Shown one piece after another: positions 44,763 to 58,600 of a DNA stretch of 64,000 bases (position 1 is the stretch's first letter; every line of letters starts with the position of its first letter). The notes under the pieces are model-generated. The model worked only from the letters and a program-made list of their open reading frames with translations. It was not told the DNA's origin and did not search any database. A program made the translations under genes and the position numbers. Source of the stretch: Dipteris shenzhenensis (lineage: Eukaryota > Polypodiophyta > Polypodiopsida > Gleicheniales); NCBI GenBank assembly GCA_047967505.1, contig CM106539.1; one strand, 5' to 3'.

Positions 44763-47420
44763 ATAGTAGCAACAAAATCAAAAGAGAGGGAATAGGAGTC
44801 CTCAGTGTCATCTGTATTGTCATCATTGAAGTAATCAAAGTAACTGAAACTCTTTGAATCTTCAGAGCTATCAGTGGCATCTGCCTGGGCTGAGCCTGGG
44901 CTTCACAAGGTGAGTCAGGTTCCTTTTTGACCTTTGTGGAGGGTACCTGATTAAAAAACTCAATGATCTCAGTAGGGACTTCAAAGGGTGTGGAATTATC
45001 AATCCCAAAGCAGCTTTGAGTGTGTTCTTGTAAGTCAGCATTGAAGATGGCAACCTCTGCTTGGAAAGTGTGGATCGATTCTATGATTTTCTTCTGGTCT
45101 TGTTCAGCCAGTTAACAAACAGTAAGTCAGCTTGCAAAATAACTTGGTTAAACTGAAGATTGTTCCTGGTTACCCATATAAACCAAAGTGCATGTGCTCT
45201 CAGGGGTGACTAGGTGTCTTGTTTTGTCCTTGAAGAGTCTCCAAGCAAGATGGCCTTCTAATTCACTGGCTCCCCTATCTCTAGTTAGACTATTTTCCAT
45301 ACCTTTTTGGCCATTGGACAAGCCACAAAGAGATGGAAGATATCTTCATTAGTAGAGGGACAATTCATACATTTACCATTACCCTTCCCAATCCTGAGTC
45401 CTCTAATATTGGTCCACACAACTTTATGCAATATGAGCCACATCAAGGCAGATAGTTTGTCTGGAATTGAAGGAGACCAGATGGCACAGAACCTGAATTT
45501 CCATTTCTCTTTGGAGTCATGAAGTTTCCAACTGTCATTTAGAGCCCTACAGAGATCACCCATGTCCCTACTTGGTGTGGGTATGGGGAAGAAAGAGGAA
45601 CTTCCACCCAATTGAACTCCCTACTATACACAAGGAAAGATCCCCCCTTCCATTGTTGGCTACCACTCCAAAGTTGTAATCTACTCATAACAAGTGACTG
45701 GCTTTTGTTGTTTATACTGAACTCTCTCCTAATCTCTACCCAAGTTTTTTTACCTTAGTTCTTATCTGCTCCACAGCTGCCCCCAGCTTTGCAAACCATT
45801 TTTAAATAGAAGAGCTACCTTGGCTATCTCTTCATCAGAAAGAATAGCTTCTTTGAAAATAACAAAAATCCAAATTGAGTCCAAGGTCATAAAGGCACCT
45901 TTACCTGAAAAGTCAATTTCGCTTTTAATCCCTTCAAAATCTGTCCAAAGAGAGACCCAAAGCTGGCTGCCTTTAGGTTTGCAGGGTTCTGGGTTACAAA
46001 TAGCTGATAGTATGGGGTAGTTTTTCCACTTGAGAACTCTGAGGGGTCTTGGGGAGCTGACATTCCTAAGGAGAAGTTGAGCGCAGGCTTCAATAGGGTT
46101 TAGGATTGCCTTTAAAATCTAGGTTGAGAAGAGTTTTGGAGCAACATGTTCTATGTCAATAACTCCTAATCCACCCTCCTGCTTGAGTTTAATACAGAAG
46201 TCCCACTTGACCTTGGGTATCTTGCCTCCCCACAGAAAAGATCTACAAATTTTTATGAATCTATTAATTCCAGCTTTGGAGGGGGACCAAGTTGTGAGGT
46301 AGAAGATAACAATAGGATAAATGCAATGGTTGAGAACAGTTCTTCTTCCTACCAGACTAGCCTGAAATCCTCTCCATTTCTCCATCTTGTTTTGGAATCA
46401 GTCCCACCTTTGCTTGAGGGAAATATCAAACCCCATGGGGATATGCAGCAGCCTAAAGACTGAGCAATGCTTGACCCTCTGGTATCCCATCCCTTCCAAC
46501 ACTTGATGTTAATCACCTTTGAGAGTTGCATATCCAGTTTTTGAGTGATTGATTTTGGACCCAGAGGCTTTGCAAAAAATATCTAAAGACTCCATGGCCA
46601 CCTTGATACATTGTGACTCATTCTTGAGGGTTAAGTTTGTATCATCAGCAAACTGTTGATAGATAAGGTGCTTGCCTAAGGGTAGCTCACTACCTTGAAC
46701 TTGTTTTCTTGGCTTTGTTGATGGAGAAGCCATCCCAGGGAGTCTGCTGTAATTGCAAAGAGTAAAGGGGCAATAGGGCACCCCTGCCTTATAGATCTTT
46801 TAAGCTCAAATGGTTGGCTCATGATCCCATTAACACAAATCTTTGCTGTAGCATTTGCGAGGAGGAGTTTGATGAAAGAAATGTAAAGGGGGCCAAGTCC
46901 CGTATCACCTAGAGCTTGGATGATGAATTCCCATTTAAGTCTATCATAAGCCTTGTCAAAGTCAACCTTTAAGAAGAATATGTCCTATTTTGTTTCTCTG
47001 GCATACTCACATCCCTCCCAAATGTTGATGATAGCTTCAAGTAAATGTCTGCCCTTTATGAAGCCTTTCTACTCTGAGTAGGATCCACTTGGCCATTCTG
47101 TTTTTAATCCTCAAAGCCAGAGCTTTAGCAAATATTTTATAGCTACATATGAGCATATTAAGAGGTCTCCAGTTCCTTAGCTCAGTCTTATCTCCTTCCT
47201 TAGGAATAAGTTTTATAACACCACCATTGATATGTGTAGGTAAAAACCCACTTTCAACACTTTCCTGCCATAAGAGAAGGAGGTATGGGCCAACAGTGGA
47301 CTAGAATCTTTTGTAGAATTAAATTGGTAGTCCATTCTCACCTGGTGTTTTACCATCAGACAGTATCTTTGTTTTTCAAAACTTTGAAGTATCTACACAA
47401 AGGATTAACATTGAGGTATC
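44763..47420 (-). pseudogene. Decayed LINE (non-LTR retrotransposon), 3' part
   Basis: Minus-strand pieces in order: reverse transcriptase with KVDFDKAYDRLKWEFIIQAL (about 46980-46900), the SIRQGCPIAPLLFAI motif (about 46790-46750) and FADDTNLTL (about 46660). Then come SLVGRRTVLNHCIYP and FLWGG..KVKWDFC..KQEGGLGVID (46385-46119), and the zf-RVT domain (45611-45285: SIPDKLSALMWLILHKVVW, CMNCPSTNEDIFHLFVACP). FADD is the YxDD active site. The pieces are in different frames with stops, so it is dead. The 5' endonuclease region is not visible and the 3' end is unclear. Confidence 0.8.
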
Positions 47421-50400
47421 GCAGTAAGTCCATTGTATAACACTTTGTTTTATAAAAAATTGATGAGGGTGGGAATCAATGGGACAACATTGCTCAAAAA
47501 AATGACAGCATAGTGTTTCCAAAGACTTGCTAGCCCTTTGTAATGCTCCATGGTGAAATAAGAATTTTACTTTATGTACTATCCAAATACATGTAATCTC
47601 CTTTATTAATTGAATGTGTTCAAAATCTATTTAAGATGTGAAGCAAAGTGATTTATTTCTAGACTCAGACCATATTTCTTACAATGCCATTGAAGAACAA
47701 TCCAATAAAAAGAGACTTTCCATCTCCATATTGATTTAGAAGAATAGTGTGCACTTGCACAAAAATGACAAAAGGGTCCATAAGTAGGTGACATGCAAAG
47801 AGACAACATGAGGATAAACGGCTTACATCATATCAATTTATGGTGTGATGGAGGCATTTAGCTGAAATGTCCAATAAGAAAACCTACTTCTCCATTTTCT
47901 AATTTGACAACATTGTAAAAGCTAGTAAGGGACTACATGGATAAGTCATAACCCAATCTACTATTGTAGAAAAGTAGAACCACTTGTATTAACAAGAGAT
48001 GGAGATAAAATTGTACTAGATAGTAGAAAGCTCTAGAATGAAAGAGCAAATATAGAAGGAGAGCAAATAACACACGAAGACAAAGGAGAAGTTGAGGAAA
48101 AAGACACTCCATTGAGAGAGACTTAAAAATGGAAAATTCACAACATTGCATAATTTAAAGATGGCAATGGGAATGCAAGCATAGAGTTAAAGAAGCAGTG
48201 TAAGTTTTCTTTTGCTTTTTCTATTTTGAATGAACACAAAGAAAATTATCACTCAATGATAATAATGATTGAGCATAGAAAAAATCTTGTGTGTGCTTCT
48301 TGTAGGAAGATCCTAAAGTCTCAAAAGGAGAATGCTGATCCTAATGCCTGCTCTAGTAAAACAAATGAAGGTGTCAACTACTATTGCAAAAAGCATGCTA
48401 GAGAATAAAATTTTAAAACAATCAAATACACAGTTGTGCAACAATTTGTAGATAGCAACAAAGTTGATCTAAACATAATCCAAGAGGCACTTGGTGAGAA
48501 GGAAGTGAGAAGGAAAGGTTACACCTCTATTTTCAAAGAAATTTCATCAACCTTGAAAGACAAGAGGATAAAACTTGTACTCTTACCAAAGGTGTGGCAA
48601 GCGGATGATAATATTGGACATTTTTTGCATATTAAAGGGGTGTAGGAAGGTGATAAGGGAAGCACTGTGTATAGTCATTGGAACAATATCTTTGTCAATC
48701 TTGAACAAGTACAAAGGAGAATGATTGAATTTTATGGTGTCACATTTGAAGAGTTCCAAGGACATCTCTGACCTTAGTGCCACAAAGTCCAGTGCAGAAT
48801 CTTCCTCTCTCTCCTTGTCTAGGTTGATCCCCTCCTATTTGTCTTGCTCTTGGGACTCTCAATACTAAGGGTCCTATGCTACTTCCTCCTTCTCTTGCAT
48901 CTCCTCTTTATTTTAATTTTGAGCATTTGGATTCCAAGGTTTCTCTGTTGCTTCCTCCTCCTCTTACATCTTCTCTTCATCTTATTCTTGGGCTTCTTGA
49001 TTCTAGGGTTTCTCTACTAATTCCTCATCCTCCTGCATCTCCAAGCTTTGGTCAGTGATAATTTTGTAAAAGTTAAGGTACATTACAAAGGACAAACTCT
49101 CCTCTAGAAGTCTACACTTTGTATTGTGTCTATTGCACTTTTTCTTAATATGCTATGGGGAGAGCTCATATCTTTAATTAATGGAGTTCTTGGACTTCTC
49201 AGCTATCACTATAATGAACATGTCATAAAAGATATGGAAATCTTGGTGGGCATTGCACTTATGGAGGAAGTCAAAGAGCATTTCATCACATGATTTGCTT
49301 TCTTCTCCTACCATGGCACCTTCAAGGACTAGTGATCTACTTTCCTTGGAAATAGTTGATACTTCCTCTTTTGTTGTTTTCTTTTTTTCTATAGTGTTGT
49401 AAACTATCTTTTTGTAGACATTAACACAAGAAACCAATTCACATAAAGTGAAGAGTTTACTACGTTAAGGATCCTCCCCAAAGAAAATACTAAAAGAGAA
49501 CTCTATAGTCCTTTTGTCCTACCCTTATCTCTTTGATCTGACAAAGGAAATATGTTTTCAAATTATAAACAAGTAAAATTGAGCATAGCATGAGAAAATC
49601 TACAAACTATGCCTTTTGCCTATTGGGATGAGGTCCAATAGCCAAAATTGCTTCTTAAGTTCTTTTTTCATAAATGTGCTCAAGAAAGCAATTTGGGCTG
49701 TTGGGTAGGCTTCCACCATCTTAAATCACATTGTTAAGCACTATTTCCACATCTATGCTCAACCAAGATATCAGGGTTCCAAAAAACCTCCCAATAAGCT
49801 AGATCTCTTCCTTGATAATGTAAACACAAGAACACCAAGACATATAGAGTGATGATTCCACCTAGTTGAGGATGGTCTCTGAATATAAAGCTAGAAGCGA
49901 AGTCTGGAGTTCTTTTCTAGGACTTCTTGCTTTATCTTTTGGATCTTATAAACCAATTTTCAAGAAGGCCAAGAGTTTTGGATTCAAGAAGTGGTGCAAA
50001 GTAAAGGACAAAGACTAGTAGGGCTTCTATATTTAGTGTCCTAAATTTGGCATGCTGTTATTTAATGCCCAAATATGGGACCCACTTCTTCAGGCAACAT
50101 GTTACCATTTTGGTAGGTGGCTATTTATAGAGCTCTCTTTCCCTCACTTGTCAATTTCAAGGGATCTTCCACCTCATTTGTTGCTATTACCTCTATCTTT
50201 CACTCCAAGAGCAAGCATCATGTGCAAGCCAAATCTACCATAAGACTAATCTACCACAAACATTGGTATGTCTATCTACTCCAATCAACATGTCCACTTT
50301 TTTCAATAGCACCTTTGCATATTTTGATAGGACAAAGTGTGTTGACAGCATGCATTTAAGTTTTGAGTTTTACAATGAAATTTTGGAGAGAAAATTGTAT

Positions 50401-50440
50401 GTGATGACCCTTTACTCAAAATGTGCTTAAGAAAATGTTG
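47420..50440. other. Unassigned stretch with one tandem repeat and two weak frames
   Basis: Plus-strand frames 48226-48408 (CASCRKIL, CYS-rich) and 48436-48645 may be parts of one decayed gene of unknown family. Three diverged units of about 70 bp built on GCTTCCTCCTCCTCTT and TTCTAGGGTTTCTCT lie at 48870-49040. Nothing else recognised. Confidence 0.4.
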
Positions 50441-51360
50441 GACTTATCCTCAATAATGAAAATCACTTTCTTAAGGACTCTTCTACATTTTTTGTTTGTC
50501 TAGGTTCTCTTACTCCTCCAAAGGGTTTGTAAGCTCACAAAATTCAATCATGAATGCGTTTAGTTGTGGAGCTTGTTCATTTCTAATCTATTGAGTTATC
50601 AAAGCAAAATGCACTGAAGAAAGTGATTTTGCTTATCGGTCTGCTCCCAGACCCCCAAAATGCTTTTCTTGAGCAAATTTCTTGTTTTCTTAATTTTTTC
50701 CTCTGTTTGTGTGCTCTACTCTCTCCATGGGGTTTGGAAGCTCACACAATGTTTTATTAGAAGAACAAGATTCATCAATGAGAATGCTTTTGGTTGTGGA
50801 GTTTGTTCATTTATGATCTACAAAGTCTATCAAAGAAAAATGTGGTTAAGAAATAGATTTTGGTTGTTGGGTCAACTTCAAATTTCTTTCTTGAGTACAA
50901 TTCTTCTTTTCTTATTTTTGTCTTCTACTTGGTCTCTCTTCTTCCTCTAGAAGGATTGGAAGCTAACAGAATGTTGTATTAGATGCACAAAATCCATTTG
51001 TGGGTGGTGGATGCTTTTGGTTTTAAAGGCTATCCATTTTTAATCTACTACTAAACCGTCAAGACAAAAATTTCTTAAGAAAATGATATGCCATATTGAG
51101 CATATCCTTAACCTTTAAAATCATTTTCTTAAACACATTTCTACATTTTTATTTTTTCTTCTACTTTGGGTGCTCTTCTTCCTCCAAAGGGTTTGAAAGC
51201 TAACACAATGTTCTATTAAAAGCACAAATTATAGTTATGGATGCTTTTGGTTGTGAAATTTGTGAATTTTTAATTATTAAATCCTCAAAACAAAATGTCC
51301 TTAAGAAAGAAATTTCACCTGTGGCTCTCATCCCAAACCCCCAAATAGCTTCCTTTGGTG
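50440..51360. repeat. Four diverged tandem units of about 215-235 bp
   Basis: Each unit has TTTGGAAGCTCACACAATG, then ATGCTTTTGGTTGTGGA, CATTTTTAATCTA, AAGAAA and CTCCTCCAAAGGGTTTG variants. Approximate starts are 50462, 50671, 50891 and 51129. Confidence 0.75.
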
Positions 51361-51592
51361 CTTTTTAAATTTAGGTCTTCCTTGTAGGAGCTAGGAGATA
51401 GTCTTGCTCATGGCAATGACAAAGCAAAAAGCTAGAAGGGCTAGTAAAGGGTTGCAATTGCCCAAACTACCACAAAAAAGGCTTCTGGTCTCAGTGGCTC
51501 TCATCAAAGAAAAGGGAATTATATCATATACTTCAAAAAGCCAAAGTGAGGAGGTTTTTGAGAGTGCTCTCAATGGAAGCAAGAACGGAAGA

Positions 51593-51597
<5 letters not shown>

Positions 51598-51650
<53 letters not shown>
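51598..51650 (+). repeat. (GA)n microsatellite
   Basis: About 45 bp of AG dinucleotides near the 3' end of the minus-strand copia copy. Confidence 0.95.
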
Positions 51651-51653
<3 letters not shown>

Positions 51654-51820
51654 CCACAAGTTTTGGTGGGTGCAGAACCACCCTCATCTTCTTTTTCATT
51701 CATTTATATATGTGTTTGAGTATTGTACATAACCGGGGTAAAGGCACAGTGACCTTTAACCCCCACAACCTCCCACTTAAAGGACAATGTGCCTTTAAGG
51801 GAGAACAACTAGTGAGCATA

Positions 51821-54800
51821 CTATCCAATGCCCATCAATACACGACAATACTCAAACCGCTGACTAGGTAGACTCTTCGTCAGCATATCTGCAGGGTTAT
51901 CATCTATATGAACCTTGACAAGCTCTATGCGCTTGTCCTCAAGTACCTCCCTGATGAAATGGTACCTGACCTCAATGTGTTTGGTCTTTGCATGAAAGAT
52001 CGGATTCCGCGCTAGCTGAATAGCACTCATGGAATCATTATGCAATGTCGGTACACCTGTATGAATCCCCAAATCCCCCACTAGCCGATCAAGCCATATA
52101 GCCTCCTTGCAACCCTCTGTGACTGTAACATACTTAGCCTCTGTGGTAAACAAAGCAACGCACTTCTGTGCGCGAGACATCCACGACACTGCACCACCTG
52201 CAAAGGTGAACACATAACCAGAAGTGGATCTCCTACTATCCACATGCCCTGCATAGTCTGAATCTGTGTACCCAAGTACACACATGTCTCCTCTACCAAA
52301 GCAGATGCACATCTCCTTGGTACCCTTCATGTACCTCATGATGCACTTAACTGCCTCCCAATGCCTCTTTCCTGGATTAGCCATATACCAGCTAACAACT
52401 CCCATTGCAAATAAAATGTCTGGTCTAGTAGCTATCATAGCATACATAAGACTCCCAACTGCTGATGCATAAGGAACCTTGGCCATCCTGGCCCTTTCCT
52501 CATCTGATTTGGGACTATCTATATGACTCAGTTTCACATATGGAGGCAATGGAATACTCACTGCCTTCCCTCCCTCCATATTGAAATGCTGCAATACTTT
52601 TGTAACATACTCCTTCTGTGAAAGCCAAAGGAGTTTCCTACTCTGATCACGCATGATGCGCATACCAAGAATATGACCTGCAAGTCCCAAATCCTTCATA
52701 TCAAAGGCCTCATGCAACTTGGCCTTTAATGCATCTAGCTCATAAGTATTCTTGCTAGCCAATAGCATATCATCCACATATAGTGCCAGGATTATCAAGC
52801 TATTATCCTTAGCCCTTTTAGTGTAGAGGCAGTGATCAATTTCACTCCTTCTAAAACCCTAGGACCGAATCAATTTCACTCCTTCTAAAGCATCAAACTT
52901 CTAATACCATTCTCTAGGCGCTTGCTTAAGACCATAGAGACTCTTCTTTAGTTGCAAACTAAATGCTCTTTGCCCTTTTCTTCAAAGCCTTCCGGCTGCA
53001 CCATGTAAATTTCCTCATGCAAATCCCCATCATGCAAGAAAGCTGTCTTGACATCCATCTGCATAAGCTCCATATCCTCTACTGCCACTAGTCCAAGCAT
53101 GCATCTAAGTGTGGTCATCTTCACAACTGGAGAGAATATGGAATATTGCAAGTGGAGCTCGATATCTCAACATCTTGTGCATACTATTTATCTACTCTAG
53201 CAACAATTGATGTTAAAGCATTTGATTAACTAGCTTCTCTTGTGCCTTTAGCATGCTTGCACTTTAGAGCTAGCATAACCTTCTATCTCACAGTAAAACT
53301 ATGTGCAAGTTTGCAAATCGCATACAATATATGAATATACAAAATCCATGTCTTAGAGCAACTTGTGATGTACAACATATAGTGCATCATACAGAGTACA
53401 TGCAAAAATAGAAAAAACAAAGGCCATGTCTCCCTTCAAGAGAGTCCAAAACATGAGCTCAAGAGTAGTCCCATCTAGCCCCATTTCCTTGTGGGCATAG
53501 GGACCAGGAACCATTCCCTTGACTAGTCCTTGGGTGGGGCACATGGACAGCTTTCAAATATCTCATAGATATCATGGCTAGAAGAAAATTACAACAATGC
53601 AAGGTTGAAGGCCTTATTTTGTGAAAGCCAAAGGAGTTTCCTACTCCGATCACGTGTGATGCACAAACCAAGAATATGACCTACAAGTCCCAAATCCTTC
53701 ATATCAAAGGCCTCATGCAACTTGGCCTTTAATGCATCTAGCTCACAAGTATTCTTGCTAGCCAATAGCATATCATCCACATGTAGTGCTAGGATTATCA
53801 GGCTACTATCCTTAGCCCTTTTAGTGTAGAGGCAGTGATCAATTTCACTCCTTCTAAAACCCTGGGACCGAATGAAAGCATCAAACTTTTGATACCATTC
53901 TCTAGGCGCTTGCTTAAGACCATAGAGACTCTTCTTTAGCTTGCAAACTAAATGTTCTTTGCCCTTTTCTTCAAAGCCTTCCGGCTGCACCATGTAGATT
54001 TCCTCATGCAAATCCCCATGCAAGAAAGCTATCTTGACATCCATCTACATAAGCTCCATATCCTCTGCTGCCACTAGTCCAAGCATGCATCTAAGTGTGG
54101 TCATCTTCACAACCAGAGAGAATATCTCATCAAAGTCCACACCCTTCTCTTGCTTGAACCCTTTAGCAACCAAATGGGCCTTGCACCTAGGCACATCATC
54201 ACTTGTGACCTTCATTTTGTAGACCCATTTACATGGCAATGCTTTCTTTCCATGTGGCAAAGAAACCAAGTCCCAAGTCTTATTCTTCATAAGTGAACTC
54301 ATCTCTGATTGCATAGCATACTCCCACTTGCATTGATCCTCACACATCATAGCCTCTCTGTAGCAAGAAGGCTCCCCGCAATCAGTAAGCATCACATAGT
54401 CTACCCCTAGAACAAACCTATCAGGCGGTCTAGACACTCTAGATGATCTTCTCAAGGGCATTTCAGCTTGCTGTCCCACCTGCATATCAGCCACATTTGG
54501 CTCATCATTTCCACCAATAGATGATCCATCATCTACCCTTGATTGTATACCTGTGGGAGTATTTGGTGGTACCATTTCTTGCACATTTTGGTGCATGGAC
54601 AGCTTGCTGTCTATCAACATATTTAGGTGGATTCACATCCTGGAAAGTGATTCTCCTCATTTCCACATCCCTCATGGGTGCCTTATGCATCTTCTTCTCA
54701 TTGAAGACTACATCATGGTTGTGTATGATCTTCTTTGCTTCTGGATCCCAGAGACGGTAGCCCATCTCTCCACTTTCACCATAACCCAGAAAGATGCATT

Positions 54801-54850
54801 TCCTAGACTTAGGATCTAGCTTCTTTTGAAGCTCTTTTGGGAGGAAGTCG
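51821..54850 (-). pseudogene. Rearranged Ty1/copia polyprotein with duplicated reverse transcriptase
   Basis: Reading on the minus strand, the C-terminal integrase boundary (CIFLGYGE..MGYRLWDPEAKK, 54830-54720) is followed by the inter-domain linker and the reverse transcriptase start (CKWVYKMKVTSDDVPRCKAH, KMTTLRCMLG). The palm has ALHVDDMLLAS, ending at 53620. An LTR-like fragment (53166-53620) interrupts. A second palm then starts (KMTTLRCMLGLVAVEDMELM, about 53130) and continues with ALYVDDMLLAS (52780), SLMYAMIATRPDILFAMG and the RNase H part (YTDSDYAGHVDSRRSTSGYV, KHIEVRYHFIRE, ADMLTKSL, to 51821). The duplicated palm means two truncated copies lie head to tail. A 22-bp internal duplication is at about 52835-52885. 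No gag or integrase core is present. Confidence 0.85.
53166..53620 (-). repeat. Dispersed LTR-like repeat, copy 2
   Basis: Reverse complement of the repeat at 38430-38790 plus an extra internal part. Its low-coordinate edge abuts TGTTGAGATATCGAGCTCC (minus strand), which resembles the start of the copia LTR at 63735. It separates the two reverse-transcriptase copies. Confidence 0.75.
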
Positions 54851-55700
54851 ATAGAGCGAGTGAGGAAAAACGAGCGGGTCCAAAAAAGCGAGCAAGCTTT
54901 TCCACAATTTCCTTATCGAGGTACTCAACATAGCTTTGTGGAAACCACTATTTGGGAAGATTCTCGAAAATAAAACTTATTTTACTATGTGTAACTATAC
55001 CAATATTGCGAGTTATAGTCTACCTTAACTTCCAATTGGAGCCATACTCACATTATGCAACAATAGTATGTGGGTTTGAAAGAAACCGAATTTCCACTCC
55101 AAAGCGGACCGATTATGCAATGGCGCCCATGTTTTGAGGCATCTCAAGTTCTATTTTCAGTAGCGGTCATTACCATGGGACTATGATTTCTTGAGCATAC
55201 CTTATGCAGATCACTCTAGTTGCAGTTTGAGTAGTGTGCGCTCATTTGTGGTATGCATTAGATTGCGATGGATGATTTATAGGCCATTTGGATGCATTAC
55301 GGTCCTTATTGGATGCACTGATAGGCCCAAATTGCCTCGTGGGATGCTATTTTTTATGGACTCTTTGCACATGGATGCTATTTTATGCTGAGGGATAGCT
55401 TTGACACATTGCAGGTGATGCACTGATAGTGCTATGCTCTCTTGGATGACATATTATTGATGCATATGCCAGTGGACGGTGTTTATGCTTGAGTTATTTG
55501 GCACTTATTGGCATTTTCTTTTGGGCCAGATTTGCTCATATGGATGCATAGTATATGCACATGAGTCAGATGCATCTTTTGATGCTTTGAGCTTTGAGTT
55601 TTGGTGATATTTCACTCTATTGTGGCATACACATTTGGGTGCACCTGGTATTTGGTGTGATTCTCTCTTGTAGGCACTAGCATTTGGGATTTTGTTTCAT
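54850..55700. other. Spacer between two inverted copia copies
   Basis: No gene. It should hold the 5' LTR and leader of the plus-strand copy, but I could not find an LTR boundary or a primer-binding site. Confidence 0.45.
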
Positions 55701-55707
55701 TTGCATC

Positions 55708-58455
55708 ATGGCATCCTCTTCCATGTCTGAAAAGGATTTTTTTAGCATTAAAAAGTTTGATGGGACAAACTTTTCTTTGTGGAAAGAACAAATAAGGGAT
55801 GTGTTATTCAAAAGAAGCAGATTAGACCCTTGGCAGGGATTGAAGCTAAGATTGCAAATATGTCTAAGGATGATTGGAATGAGTTGGATGCATTAGCAAA
55901 GTCTACTATTAGACTTCATCTTGCAAAGTCAGTTTATTTCACAGTAGTAAATGAGCAGACTACAGAAGATTTGTGGAAGAAACTATGTGCCACTTATGAG
56001 AAGGAAACTGCCTCTAATAAAGTTTACCTCATGAAGAGGTTGTTTGAGCTGCAGATGAAGGAAGGGGTCTCCGTTGCTTCTCACTTGAATAAATTCAATA
56101 TTATTTTCAGCCAGCTTCACGCTCAGAAGATGAATTTTGATGTGGAGACTAAGGCAATATTTCTCTTATGTTCATTGCCATCCTCATGGGATACCTTTCG
56201 TACAGCTGTCAGTAACTCTGCACCTGGTGGAGTACTGAAATTTGATGATGTTGTGGGTAGCTTGTTGGCCGAGGAGATTAGACGGAAGTCTATGGATGGC
56301 AACAAGCAGGATGCAGCCTTAAATGTGCAAAGGGGCAGATGACAGTTCAGGGGGAAGTCCCAAGAAAGAGGGAAGTCTTGTAGCAAATCTAGGGCACGGA
56401 ACATTGAGTGTTACCATTGTGGCAAGAAGGGCCATATGAAGGAGGATTGCTACAAGCTGAAAAGAGAGCAAAAGGATAAGAAAAAGAATGCAAATTGGGG
56501 TGCAAATCAAAAGGAAGAGAGTCCAAGGGAGGACAAAGGAAAAGTGAAGATCAAGGAGATCAATGCAGTCACACATGATAGTGACAATGACGTTCTCTTC
56601 ATGTCTAGTTTATCTACAGAGTTGCTTACCACTTCCGATGATGCATATTCCTAGGATTGGATTTTGGATTTTGGTGCTTCATTCCATGTTACTCCCCATA
56701 GGGAATGGTTCTCCCCTTATGACAGTGGAAAGACAGGTTGTGTGCATCTTGGAAATGACTATGCATGTGACATAGTGGGAGCAAGTGGGAGCAAGTGACA
56801 TAAATTGCAAATGGGTCTGCATTTGTTTTGAAACATGTGAGACATGTGCCTAAGCTGACCAAGAGTCTTATTTCAATGGGTTAGCTAGATGATGCTGGTT
56901 TTCACACCACTTTTGGCTTTCAGAGTTGGAAAATTCAGAAGGGCTCTATGCTTTTGGCCAGGGGTGCCAAGTGTGGGACTTTGTATCCCTTACATGTATC
57001 AGGGGTATTTGATCATGTTGTTGCAATAACTGAGCAGCCAAGCACTTCTTTGTGGCATTGCAAGTTGGGGCACATGAGCCAGAATGGAATGAAACTCTTA
57101 TGCCGTTTGGGTTATGTACCGCATTTGAGTTTCTCTGATTTTGAATTTTGTGAGCACTATCTCTATGGGAAGTAGACTAAATCAGCCCATAAAAGAAGGG
57201 GAAAGAAAGAGTTTGAAAAGCTTGATTTGGAGCATTCAGACGTATGTGGTCCCATGCCTACACGGTCATTAGGCGGGGCTGAATACTATGTGACATTCAT
57301 TGGTGATGCAACTAGGAAAGTGTGGGCTTATGCTATAGCTCGGAAGAGTGATGTGTTCCAGGTATTTCAGAAATGGCTGGCCTTGGTTGAGAATCAGTCA
57401 GGTAGAACGCTTAAATGCCTATGGACTGACAATGGTGGAGAGTATCTCTCTCATGACTTTTAGCATTTCTGTGATACACATGGGATTAAGAGGGAGCTCA
57501 CATCCCCTCGTACTCCAGAGCAAAATCCAGTTGCAGAAAAGATGAACCATACCATTCAAGAAAGGTTGCAATGCATGCTTTCCAATGCAAGTCTTTCTGG
57601 TGGCTTTTGGGCTGAGGCAATGAAGACTGCAGTGCATGTGATCAATAGATCACCTAGTAAGAGTTTGGATGGTTGTATTCTTGAAGACGCATGGAGTGGC
57701 AAGAAGCCCTCTTACTCTCACTTGTGTATATTTGGGTGTGAGGCATATGCACATGTGCCAAAAGAGCTTCGAAAGAAGCTAGATTCTAAGTCTAGGAAAT
57801 GCATCTTTCTGGGTTATGGTGAAAGTGGAGAGATGGGCTATCGTCTCTGGGATCCAGAAGCAAAGAAGATCATACGTAGCCATGATATGGTCTTCAATGA
57901 GAAGAAGATGCATAAGGCACCCATGAGGGATGTGGAAATGAGGAGAATCACTTTCCAGGGTGTGAATCCACCTACATATGTTGATAGATAGCAAGCTGTC
58001 CATGCACCAAATGGTACCACCAAGTACTCGGACCATAGGTATACAATCAAGGGTAGATGATGGATCATCTATCGATGGAAATGATGAGCCAAATGTGGCT
58101 GATATGCAAGTGGGACAGCAAGCTGAAATGCCCTTGAGAAGATCATCTATAGTGTTTAGACTGCCTGATAAGTTTGTTCCAGCGGTAGACTATGTGATGC
58201 TTATTGATTGCAGGGAGCCTTCTTGCTACAGAGAGGCTATGATGCGTGAGGATCAATGCAAGTGGGAGTATGCTATGCAATCAGAGATGAGTTCACTTAT
58301 GAAGAATAAGACTTGGGACTTGGTTTCTTTGCCACATGGAAAGAAAGCATTGCCATGTAAATAGGTCTACAAAATGAAGATCACAAGTGATGATGTGCCT
58401 AGGTACAAGGCCCGTTTGGTTGCTAAAGGGTTCAAGCAAGAGAAGGGTGTAGACT
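55708..58455 (+). pseudogene. Decayed Ty1/copia gag-pol, truncated in reverse transcriptase
   Basis: From ATG 55708, gag opens with FDGTNFSLWKEQIRDVL, then loses one base near 55811 and continues in the next frame (LCATYEKETASNKVYLMKRL) to TGA 56340. The zinc knuckle CYHCGKKGHMKEDC is at about 56410. The protease region has LDFGASFHVT in place of DSGA. GAG-pre-integrase is LWHCKLGHMSQNGM. Integrase shows HSDVCGPM, TFIGDATRK (second Asp region altered), WTDNGGEYLS and SPRTPEQNPVAEKMN, with an internal TAG at 57462. Reverse transcriptase ends after AKGFKQEKGVD at 58455, shortly before the younger copia LTR (58601). Same family as the minus-strand copy at 51821-54850. Confidence 0.85.
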
Positions 58456-58600
58456 CGGGGGGGTCACTCATCATATGTAACCCTATCACGTGAGTTCAAC
58501 AGAAGGATTTTTTTAATTTCTAAAATTTACAGAAATAAATATACATAAGGGACTATTTAAAATAGTTTTGGGAAAATTTTACAGATTTGTATAGAAAAAG

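Noticed and set aside
51404-51871. 155-codon frame before the minus-strand copia
   Set aside because: Half of it is the (GA)n tract read as Arg-Glu; the rest has no recognisable family.
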